Shown here one piece after another: positions 54,279 to 61,007 of a stretch of DNA of 61,007 bases. The stretch is from an uncultured Pseudanabaenaceae cyanobacterium. GTDB taxonomy: Bacteria; Cyanobacteriota; Cyanobacteriia; PCC-9006; JAAUQQ01. Under the pieces are notes generated by a model. That model saw only the letters and a list, made by a program, of their open reading frames with translations, had not been told where the DNA came from and searched no databases. Position numbers and translations under genes: made by a program. The stretch's first letter is position 1. Every line of letters begins with the position of its first letter. The stretch covers positions 1 through 61,007 of the forward strand of contig CALECT010000007.1 of the NCBI GenBank assembly GCA_937949725.1. The letters run 5' to 3'.

Positions 54279-55115
54279 TCATATAGCCAGACTCTCTTGA
54301 GTCGTCTTACGCGTTAAAGGATTCCAGGCCGTCAATTCTCGGCTGGGGTGACTAAGAATGCTGGAACGAGCCGCGTCAGATAGCCCCTGAACCTTCGAGA
54401 AATCTGCTCCTGCCAGACCTTCTATGTTGTTGAATTCAGCATTGGTCAAGTCTGCAGCGCGAAAGTCCACGCTCTGGAGTTGGGCTCCATTGAGACGAGC
54501 GCCTCGCATATAAGCACCAGCAAAGGAGACCCGCCGCAGATCAGCTCCACTAAAGGAAGCATTGAGGAGATTGGCTTGGCTGAAGTCGGCCCCACTGAGA
54601 TAGGCCCCGAGAAAGTTCACTTCTTCCAGGTCGGCTCCGCGCATGCTAGCGCCGTTTAGATAAGCCCCATTGAGTTGAGCTTTGGGACCGACTGCACCGG
54701 ATTTTTTGTAATTGAAGTCTTCAGGCCATTGGGTGTGGCGATCGTAGCGAGCCACTTGGAATTTTGTTTCCTCAATCTTTGCACCGGAAAGGTCTGCTCC
54801 CTGCAAGTTGGCACGGTTTAAGAAGGCCCCCGACAGGTTTACGTCTCGCAGGTTGGCACCGCTGAAGTCTACCCCTCGCAAATCAGCCTTACTCAGATCT
54901 GCTCCAGTGAGATTGGCCCCGATCAAATCGGAGTTGGTGAGAGTCGCACCGCTCAGGTTTGCACTGCTAAGGTTTACCTCACTCAAATTGACCTGATATA
55001 GATCTGTCTCCGAAAACTGGCCCTGGCTGAGGTCGAGGCCTGAAATTGTCTCACCTCGGCGAATGGCTGCGAGCTGTTCGGGGGAAAGGCGAGGATCCAT
55101 GTCTACAGCCGTCAT
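54279..55115 (-). CDS. Pentapeptide-repeat protein
   Basis: About 278 residues with dense A(D/N)LXX pentapeptides forming a right-handed quadrilateral beta-helix (NLSSANLSGATLTNSDLIGA, then GADLSKADLRGVDFSGANL and similar). The repeats run from about residue 30 to 250, interrupted by a loop (FNYKKSGAVGPK) and ended by a short helical tail. Such proteins are abundant in cyanobacteria; function is mostly unknown. ATG 55115 is preferred to TTG 55157. Next to the phycobilisome genes, but no link is known. Confidence 0.85.
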   Translation of the reverse strand: MTAVDMDPRLSPEQLAAIRRGETISGLDLSQGQFSETDLYQVNLSEVNLSSANLSGATLTNSDLIGANLTGADLSKADLRGVDFSGANLRDVNLSGAFLNRANLQGADLSGAKIEETKFQVARYDRHTQWPEDFNYKKSGAVGPKAQLNGAYLNGASMRGADLEEVNFLGAYLSGADFSQANLLNASFSGADLRRVSFAGAYMRGARLNGAQLQSVDFRAADLTNAEFNNIEGLAGADFSKVQGLSDAARSSILSHPSRELTAWNPLTRKTTQESLAI

Positions 55116-55424
55116 AGCGTTATGGCCAATCAAAAAAGAATTTTGTAAGGGGAGCAAACAACAAGCGTTAGCTCAGGGCTATTCTCTCAGGCGTTTTCCG
55201 TTCCATGGCCCTCCTGTTACAGGATGTAAACAGAAGGAATAAGAAGCTTTGTGCCGCCCCTTAGACTGGAGCCATAGTGAAGTAGGCAGCGGTTATTTCC
55301 ACTGCTAAAGCTCTGAGATGGATCGCTGTTGGGTCTGAGCTAATGCCAGAACGGCCCAACTTGATGCATCAGGGCGATCGCTTCCCTTACTCCCTAGCCC
55401 ATCCCCCATCCTTCGTCTTTTGCT

Positions 55425-56015
55425 ATGGCCCGCTTCAATTCGCCCATGACCATGCAAGCCTTCTTTCGCAAAAGCGAAGGCACCTGGTTTACCCAGCGCA
55501 GCGTCCATCACTTCGATAGCACCGCCGATGAGTCCGGTGAGTCAAACCTCATCATTACGGTTTTCAATAACGATGATGATCGTGTCAAGCACATCTGCGA
55601 CCAGCAGGGATTTGGCATCGAGCGTGCCTCCAGCGGTGCTCAATTTGGCTGGAAATCCAACCTGAATGATGGTCCCCCCAGTGACAAGTACGCCGCAGTA
55701 CTCGTCGATGTCCCCAGTGACGAAACCGGACGTACGGGCCGCCTATTCCGTGACCATGGCTATGTGGAAGATATTCCCGTCATTAGTCGCTATGCTTTCG
55801 CCGACGATGGTGTGCTGACGATTTCGACGGACTACGAGAATAGCCAGGGCCAAGAGCGCTGCTGGTTTGTCCATGACAACTTCCGCGTCAGGGTCAGTAC
55901 CGTGCGGATGATGGGGGGAGTCAACTTGATGACCTACTGTTCTGAGTTTCGCTGTGTCTCGGACGAGATGTTAGACGAGATGGCGCAACGCAATGCTGCT
56001 TTGGCAGCGAGTTAG
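55425..56015 (+). CDS. CpcS/CpeS-family phycobiliprotein lyase
   Basis: A second S-type lyase of 196 residues: MTMQAFFRKSEGTWFTQRSV near the start, then GRLFRDHGYVEDIPVISRYA and ERCWFVHDNFRVRVST, the family blocks, with an extended charged C-terminus (DEMLDEMAQRNAALAAS). It is distinct from the CpeS at 46516 and may be the general CpcS/CpcU-type lyase or a phycoerythrin-specific one. It precedes pebA on the same strand, linking bilin synthesis to bilin attachment. The precise substrate cannot be told from sequence. Confidence 0.85.
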   Translation: MARFNSPMTMQAFFRKSEGTWFTQRSVHHFDSTADESGESNLIITVFNNDDDRVKHICDQQGFGIERASSGAQFGWKSNLNDGPPSDKYAAVLVDVPSDETGRTGRLFRDHGYVEDIPVISRYAFADDGVLTISTDYENSQGQERCWFVHDNFRVRVSTVRMMGGVNLMTYCSEFRCVSDEMLDEMAQRNAALAAS

Positions 56016-56217
56016 CCTGGGTTGCAATCCTGAGCCGCAATGTTGAGTTGCCTAGCGAGATGGAGGTCTTTTCTCAATCCCGCAGGATTGCCAATCTCAC
56101 TGCTCAACAAAAGGTTCACACTGTTACGGATTATTGCGTTGTCAGATGGCCGTAGGACAGTGCCTTTGTGCATCGCCTATGGTGTTTACATTAATAAAAG
56201 ATGATTCGGTCAGCTCA

Positions 56218-56946
56218 ATGTATAAGCCTTTTCAAAAGTATTTAGAGCAAGCGCTGTCAGATAATTTTGAGCTGACCTCCAAGGCTATTCCTGAGGGCTT
56301 AGATCGTAATGTCTCCGAGCGGGGGCGTAACCCAGCCACGATTCAGAGCTGGTGCTACGAAGCGCCGGAAATGCGTAAGATGCGCTACACCTACATTGAC
56401 GCTGGGGAATCGACCCAAGTATTGAACGGTGTTCTCTATCCTCGGCCTTGCTATGATGCACCGGTTCTGGGCATTGATTTCCTGTCTTTTGGTGGCAAAA
56501 AGAAGATTTTGGTCGTGCTGGATTTCCAGCCTCTCTTTCGCGATGAGGCATACACCGCGAAGTATGTGGAGCCCATGCGGGAAATGTATGAGCGCTACGA
56601 TGACTTAGCTCAGAATTTGGGCATGAAGTTCTACGATTCCAATCAGTATTTTTCCAAGTATTTGCTGTTTGCCAAGATTGACGAGGGAACGGTGGTAAAC
56701 CGTGTGCTTCCGGCCTTTAAGGATTATGTGGACTCCTATATTCAGCTAATCAAGCAAGCTGAGCCCAACCATGATCCAGCTGCTGTTGAGCGGATTGTCA
56801 AAGCGCAAAAGGATTACGACCAGTACAGCGCAGAGCGAGACCCAGCCCATGGCTTATTCAAGAGCTACTTTGGCGCGGAGTGGGCAGATCGCTTCTTGTA
56901 CGAGTTTCTGTTTGAAGATGCGGTTCAGCTAGCGACAAGCCATTAA
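56218..56946 (+). CDS. pebA: 15,16-Dihydrobiliverdin:ferredoxin oxidoreductase PebA
   Basis: First half of phycoerythrobilin synthesis: reduces biliverdin to 15,16-dihydrobiliverdin. A 242-residue ferredoxin-dependent bilin reductase with YIDAGESTQVLNGV (conserved Asp), PCYDAPVLGIDFLSFG, VVLDFQPLFRDEAY and the C-terminal YSAERDPAHGLFKSYFGAEW. ATG 56218 is chosen; an in-frame ATG at 56134 is 28 codons earlier and lacks homology. It is followed by pebB. Confidence 0.95.
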   Translation: MYKPFQKYLEQALSDNFELTSKAIPEGLDRNVSERGRNPATIQSWCYEAPEMRKMRYTYIDAGESTQVLNGVLYPRPCYDAPVLGIDFLSFGGKKKILVVLDFQPLFRDEAYTAKYVEPMREMYERYDDLAQNLGMKFYDSNQYFSKYLLFAKIDEGTVVNRVLPAFKDYVDSYIQLIKQAEPNHDPAAVERIVKAQKDYDQYSAERDPAHGLFKSYFGAEWADRFLYEFLFEDAVQLATSH

Positions 56947-56966
56947 GTCGCACTTTTGATGGATAA

Positions 56967-57000
56967 GTAGGGGCGCACAGCCGTGCGCCCCTACGTTTTT
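56967..57000 (+). terminator. Palindrome with T-run between pebA and pebB
   Basis: Bases 56967-56994 are a nearly perfect palindrome with arms GTAGGGGCGCAC and GTGCGCCCCTAC around AGCC, followed by GTTTTT. The same kind of repeat, degenerate, lies inside the MITE at 63-88. It may weaken pebB expression relative to pebA or simply be a dispersed repeat. Confidence 0.65.
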
Positions 57001-57032
57001 AGAATCTCTTTGTTTGAATTTGGATTAATTGA

Positions 57033-57770
57033 ATGACTATTTACCAAAAGTTTTTGGACCACGCGATCGCCACCCTCAACGAAAACCTAGACCTCTCCGA
57101 CTACCCCATCCCCGAAGGCTTCGAGCGCAAAGAAGGCGTGACAGGCTCGAAGAGCAAGCCTCAAACGGTGATCACCGAAAGTTATGGCTCCTGTTCACCT
57201 AAACTTCGCCAAATCCGCGCGGCCCATGTGGATGGCGGTGCGATGTTGCAGGTGCTGAACTTTGTGATTTTCCCTCAGTTGGAATATGACATTCCCTTCT
57301 TTGGCGCTGACTTGGTGACACTGCCCGGTGGCCATTTGATTGCGATCGACATGCAGCCGCTGTTCCACACGGATGCCTATAAGGCCAAGTACAGCGAGCC
57401 GTTGATGGAAATGTTCAAGGGCTATCAGAAGGATTTGCCTTGGGGCGGCGACTTCCCTGAAGAAGCACAGCAGTTTTTCTCGCCTGCATTCCTGTGGACT
57501 CGTCCTTCCGAGACTGAAGCTGTAGAAACAACTGTTTTTGAAGCCTTCAAAGATTACCTCGACCAGTACATTGCCTTTGTCAAAGCGGCGGAGCCAGTGG
57601 CGGAGTCCGAGCGGGAAGCGATCAAACAATCCCATGTGGCCTATTTGAATTACCGGGCGGAGAAGGATCCGGCACGAGGAATGTTGACGCGCTTTTATGG
57701 CGAGGAGTGGACGGAGGAATATATCCACGGGTTCTTGTTTGATTTGGAGCGCAAGCTGGCGGCGGCTTAG
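57033..57770 (+). CDS. pebB: Phycoerythrobilin:ferredoxin oxidoreductase PebB
   Basis: Second half of the pathway: 15,16-dihydrobiliverdin to phycoerythrobilin. The 245-residue protein shares the family fold with PebA but has PebB marks: [52 protein letters not shown] and [23 protein letters not shown] start 86 bp after pebA. PebA and PebB act together by metabolite channelling. Confidence 0.95.
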   Translation: MTIYQKFLDHAIATLNENLDLSDYPIPEGFERKEGVTGSKSKPQTVITESYGSCSPKLRQIRAAHVDGGAMLQVLNFVIFPQLEYDIPFFGADLVTLPGGHLIAIDMQPLFHTDAYKAKYSEPLMEMFKGYQKDLPWGGDFPEEAQQFFSPAFLWTRPSETEAVETTVFEAFKDYLDQYIAFVKAAEPVAESEREAIKQSHVAYLNYRAEKDPARGMLTRFYGEEWTEEYIHGFLFDLERKLAAA

Positions 57771-58107
57771 CCGAGCAGACGTATGGACTGATTTTGCCCC
57801 TATCGATTTGGATTAATCGGTCGTGATTTGAGCTTTGGTGAGAATCGCTTGGCTGAGCGATCGCCCCGGCTCCTCCTGCAAAATCTGGATTAATCTATCG
57901 TGACCCACCCCCTTCGCCTTCCAAAGGCTGAAGTCTTTGATGTCGATTGTGGCGGACAGCCCGTGGCCAACAATTCTGAGCGGGTCGACTTGATGGGGCT
58001 GGTTGAGAAAATCCAAGGCCGAATGATTTTGAGGGGGAGGAGCTGACTGTGACTTGAACAGTGCGAGGTAAAACGTAGAGACTGTTGAAAATCCTTGCAC
58101 TTGCCCC
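57771..58107. other. Gap pebB to ALDH with possible coding relic
   Basis: 337 bp. The minus strand at 57813-58040 has an open stretch with protein-like text (VDPLRIVGHGLSATIDIK, DFSLWKAKGVGHDRLIQIL, AILTKAQITTD then stop), but no start or family was recognised; treat it as a possible C-terminal relic. The motif TTTGGATTAAT recurs at 57019-57029 and 57807-57817. Confidence 0.35.
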
Positions 58108-59517
58108 ATGAGCGATTTCCTCTCCATCATCAACCCCGCAACCGAAACCCTGATCAAGGAGATTCCCACCGACGATCGCAACACCATCCAAACCAAAGTC
58201 CGCCAAGCCCGCCAAGCCCAACCTGCCTGGGCCAATACTCCCTGGGCCGAACGCGCCGCCTGCCTCAAACGCTTTCGAGACCTGCTGGGAAAAGCAGGCG
58301 ATCGCATCACCCACACCCTCGCTTCCGAAACCGGCAAGCCCATCAGCCAGGGCCTCGAAGAAGTTGGAGAAACCCTAGACCATATCGACGTCATCATTGC
58401 CGCCACTGAGCCTTTGTTGGCTCCGCAACAGGTTTACACCGAGCCCACCCAGGCCCTCCTCACCCAGGCCAGCCTGGCAGAAATCATCAGCCAAGAGCCC
58501 CTCGGCGTCATCGTAAACCTTGCCACCTGGAACTTCCCCATTTGCCTCGGTATCGACGTAGTTGTGCCTGCATTACTCACAGGCAATGCAGTCCTATACA
58601 AAGCCTCTGAAGTCGCCATCCTCACCGGCCAAATCATCACCGAGCTGATGCACCACGCGGGTGTGCCAGAAGATGTTTTTAGCTTAGTCACCGGAGCTGG
58701 AGCCACCGCAGCAGCCCTAATGGAACAGGACATCGACGGTGTCTTTTTTATCGGCAGCCCCGGCACGGGTAAAAAAGTCGCCCTAGCCGCCGCCCCAAAA
58801 CTTATCCCAGCCATCCTAGAACTGGGCGGCAAAGATCCCTGCTACGTTTGCGAAGACGTGGAGGTGGAAACCGCCGCCGCTAGTATTGCCGGTGGTTCGT
58901 TCTACAACACTGGCCAAAGCTGTTCCTCCGTAGAGCGCATCTACGTCCACCACAGTATCCATGATGCCTTCGTCGAAGCTTATGTCCAGCAAGTGCGCAA
59001 CTTCAAGCTCGGCGACCCCACTGACCCCGATACCTTTATCGGTCCTCTCACTCAAAAAGCCCATCTCCAACACCTCAGCCAACAGGTCGACGATGCCCTC
59101 GCCCAAGGCGCAAAGCTCCACTGCGGTGGCCAACGAGCCGATCGCCCCGGCCAATACTTTGAGCCCACCGTGTTTAGCCAGGTCAGCCATGGAATGAAGC
59201 TGATGCGAGACGAAACCTTTGGTCCCATCATTGGCATTCAGGCCGTGGAGAATGATGCCGAAGCGATCGCCCTGATGAACGACAGCGACTACGGTCTCAC
59301 TGCCAGTTGCTACAGCCCCAACCGCGAACGGGCCATTGGCATCCTCAGCCAAGTCAAAAGCGGCACGGCCTTCTGGAACTGCTGCGACTGCGCCAGCCCG
59401 CGCCTCCCCTGGAGCGGCAGAGGCCATTCCGGCATCGGCTGCAACCTCTCAACCTACGGAATTCAGGCCTTCCTCAAGCCCCGCGCCTGGCTACTTCACA
59501 GTGCTCCCCAGGTCTAG
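58108..59517 (+). CDS. NAD(P)-dependent aldehyde dehydrogenase
   Basis: A 469-residue ALDH-superfamily enzyme oxidising an aldehyde to a carboxylate. Catalytic Glu is in LELGGKDPCYV and catalytic Cys in NTGQSCSSVERIYV; the NAD-binding FFIGSPGTGKKVA (the FTGS-type motif) and the ETFGPIIGI and PWSGRGHSGIG blocks are present. Broad similarity suits succinate-semialdehyde or betaine-aldehyde-type enzymes. Substrate is undetermined: no neighbour suggests a pathway. The ATG start fits the family N-terminus. Confidence 0.9.
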   Translation: MSDFLSIINPATETLIKEIPTDDRNTIQTKVRQARQAQPAWANTPWAERAACLKRFRDLLGKAGDRITHTLASETGKPISQGLEEVGETLDHIDVIIAATEPLLAPQQVYTEPTQALLTQASLAEIISQEPLGVIVNLATWNFPICLGIDVVVPALLTGNAVLYKASEVAILTGQIITELMHHAGVPEDVFSLVTGAGATAAALMEQDIDGVFFIGSPGTGKKVALAAAPKLIPAILELGGKDPCYVCEDVEVETAAASIAGGSFYNTGQSCSSVERIYVHHSIHDAFVEAYVQQVRNFKLGDPTDPDTFIGPLTQKAHLQHLSQQVDDALAQGAKLHCGGQRADRPGQYFEPTVFSQVSHGMKLMRDETFGPIIGIQAVENDAEAIALMNDSDYGLTASCYSPNRERAIGILSQVKSGTAFWNCCDCASPRLPWSGRGHSGIGCNLSTYGIQAFLKPRAWLLHSAPQV

Positions 59518-59626
59518 CAAGCTTGGCCTTGACATTATCTCAGCACTAAAGATAGCTCGAGCACTCACTGTGAAGCGAGCGTAAGTGCTTTCGCTGCCTA
59601 GACGCTATCGGGGCTGAGAATTCCCT

Positions 59627-60862
59627 CTAGTCATTGTTTACCTTCTTTCTTTTCGACTTTTTATTTTTTCCGGACTGCTTCTTTGTTTTCACAAGTGCTT
59701 CAGGTTTTGCTGAGGACAGCGAACTGGAATATTCAACGATTTTGTTAGCCGTTGACAGATCATCTAATTCATTGTGTAAAAGTCGTTTACGCTCTAGAGC
59801 CAATTTCTCTAATAAGAACTCATATCTTATTTCAAATTCATTAAAGACTTCACTCCATTTTTTCACAAAAATATTGTAGTTGAGTTGTGGGTCTGAAAAA
59901 ACGCATGAGCTGTACTCCCCATTCTGACCTTTATTGTTGTTGCGAATTTCTCCAGCCATATATCCTAGGGAGTCAAACTTATTCCCAACTAGATAGAAAT
60001 CCCATGTCGAATTAGCTGAATTGAACTCATCTGTATTTCTGATAACCCTCATATACTTTTTCACTTGGCTAAGCTGATCTTCGCCCAGACTAATCTTAGG
60101 GTGCTTGAGCTCCACGACAATATGACTGATATAGTCTCTCCCTCTCTTGCTGCGCCCGCACATGAATATATCCATCTGCTTTCTTTTGTCGATATGGTCT
60201 ATCGATATCGTTTTTTGGTCATCATATTCATCATTAGCTCGAAGCAAGTCAACATACCCTTTGAGAGATGCTTCTATGCTAGGTTCTTCAGCAGATACTA
60301 GCGCATATTCTTCGCCAAATATCCAATAATGGCTTTCTATTATTTTTTGAATATGATCCGGTTCATTAGCTTTGTATTCTTCTTTATTTAGAACTAGTAA
60401 CTTTAAACATTCAATAGCTTTGTACCGATCTTCAACCAGCTGGATTGTTTTAACAATATTAGAAAGTCGAGTGGAAAGCAGCGTTTTTGACAATTGTTCT
60501 AGGTCTTCCGAGTTTAAATCTAGAACTTCTTCTAATACATTAAAAATCTCGTCTTTTTGGCCTGAGTTGATTAGGACATCTAAGAATCGAACAAAAATCT
60601 TCTTCTGTTCTGGATTCAGATTTTTGAAGATCTTAGGTTCTACACGATAAAGCTGCTGCACAGTGTTGTGTATCCATGTCTTCTTGTAAGCCCTTATTTC
60701 TTCGCTATCACTCTTGTATTGAGGAAATATCTTTTTTGATTCAAAGTCTCTAACAATCTCTCTTGAAGCTTTCTCAAGGAAAGGCTTTCTGTGATCGTGT
60801 AGAAGATTGTCTAGAAACTTGAGAATTTTCTTGTATGTCTTATACTCAGGAGTTTTTGACAA
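59627..60862 (-). CDS. Shedu-like (SduA/DUF4263) nuclease-domain protein, possibly 5'-truncated
   Basis: The 411-residue protein has a helical N-terminal half and a C-terminal PD-(D/E)XK-type domain: HYWIFGEEYALVSAEEPSIE, then the Asp of KRKQMDIFMCG and the VVELKHPKISLGEDQLSQVK motif, and FYLVGNKFD. These marks recall Shedu/DUF4263 proteins that act in phage defence; similar C-termini also follow GHKL ATPase domains in longer proteins. The C-terminal tail is Lys-rich (KNKKSKRKKVNND). The start is TTG with a TGA just upstream in frame, so the natural 5' end may be missing. The gene is much more AT-rich than its neighbours, suggesting horizontal acquisition. Confidence 0.75.
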   Translation of the reverse strand: MSKTPEYKTYKKILKFLDNLLHDHRKPFLEKASREIVRDFESKKIFPQYKSDSEEIRAYKKTWIHNTVQQLYRVEPKIFKNLNPEQKKIFVRFLDVLINSGQKDEIFNVLEEVLDLNSEDLEQLSKTLLSTRLSNIVKTIQLVEDRYKAIECLKLLVLNKEEYKANEPDHIQKIIESHYWIFGEEYALVSAEEPSIEASLKGYVDLLRANDEYDDQKTISIDHIDKRKQMDIFMCGRSKRGRDYISHIVVELKHPKISLGEDQLSQVKKYMRVIRNTDEFNSANSTWDFYLVGNKFDSLGYMAGEIRNNNKGQNGEYSSCVFSDPQLNYNIFVKKWSEVFNEFEIRYEFLLEKLALERKRLLHNELDDLSTANKIVEYSSSLSSAKPEALVKTKKQSGKNKKSKRKKVNND

Positions 60863-61007
60863 TAAAGCCCTTAGTGATGCAGAAAACTTTTGTGAGTCTC
60901 AAGCTGAGAAAAGAGTGACCCTGGAGAAGGTAAACATGAGGTCTTGAATCGTGCGTTTATGCTTCGACGCCGAGGCCGGGGGTGGACTTTGATAAGGGAG
61001 GGGCCGT
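60863..61007. other. GC-rich right edge, upstream of the Shedu-like gene
   Basis: 145 bp with sharply higher GC than the adjoining gene. On the minus strand the same frame continues as open text ending in RVTLFSA, then TGA, then DSQKFSASLRALL into the Shedu frame. It may be the end of another element; it is cut by the window. Confidence 0.3.

Noticed and set aside
57813..58406. Minus-strand frame after pebB extending over the ALDH start
   Set aside because: The 58108-58406 part is the shadow of the dehydrogenase; only the 3' part reads like protein and has no start or known family.
57195..59427. Minus-strand frames over pebB and the aldehyde dehydrogenase (57195-57728, 58434-58832, 58816-59427)
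   Set aside because: They overlap well-supported + strand genes and have no family features.
1..61007. rRNA and tRNA genes
   Set aside because: Visual search for T-loop GGTTCRANTCC patterns and rRNA cores gave nothing; a tRNAscan run would settle it.

Overview
The window is chromosomal DNA from a phycoerythrin-making cyanobacterium. Direct support: cpcBAEF, apcD, ycf34, pebAB, a cpeC/D/E/S/T/R set, cpcL, kaiA/B/C, HPPD, cyanobacterial GlgC, and frequent GCGATCGC (HIP1) octamers (e.g. 2196-2203, 9130-9137). The gene set suggests a Leptolyngbya/Synechococcus-type organism with chromatic flexibility, but genus cannot be fixed from sequence alone. No rRNA, tRNA, CRISPR array or intact transposase was seen.

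Layout. 1-5.3 kb: pyruvate kinase, a MoxR AAA ATPase, a 1.2-kb stretch with hairpins and a frameshifted relic, and a lipoprotein. 5.5-18.3 kb: a cellulose-synthase cluster on the + strand (outer-membrane barrel with a Pro/Tyr/Gln-rich repeat, TPR protein, GH8 lipoprotein, BcsB, BcsA with PilZ), followed by pgsA and a sugar transferase. The usual BcsC appears split into a TPR protein and a separate barrel protein. 20.2-31.8 kb: housekeeping genes (NblB-like HEAT protein, RlmD, ApcD, Ycf34, TsaB, YdcF-like, HPPD, DnaJ, GlgC, MurD) and a decayed P-loop kinase gene. 32.0-35.9 kb: the circadian cluster kaiA-kaiB-kaiB-kaiC with a tandem kaiB duplication. 36.4-41.7 kb: RlpA-like protein, Crp/Fnr regulator, DUF427 protein, HemB and a DUF1460 protein.

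41.7-57.8 kb is a light-harvesting island. On the minus strand, read right to left, it carries cpcL, cpeD, cpeC, a fused cpeE-cpeD gene, cpeE, cpeS, cpeT and cpeR, then cpcB, cpcA, cpcE and cpcF. A pentapeptide-repeat gene lies on its right, followed on the + strand by a second S-type lyase gene and pebA-pebB. Together these supply phycocyanin, its lyases, phycoerythrin rod linkers, a membrane-anchored linker for rod-shaped phycobilisomes, phycoerythrobilin synthesis and the phycoerythrin activator CpeR. The phycoerythrin subunits (cpeBA), core genes other than apcD, and CpcG are not here. An aldehyde dehydrogenase and an AT-rich Shedu-like nuclease gene, probably acquired and possibly 5'-truncated, close the window.

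Most notable items: the two-domain CpeE-CpeD fusion linker, hairpins after successive linker genes, the cpcL gene in the phycoerythrin linker operon, the split BcsC, the kaiB tandem pair, and two MITE-like elements at 19-125 and 18417-18524.
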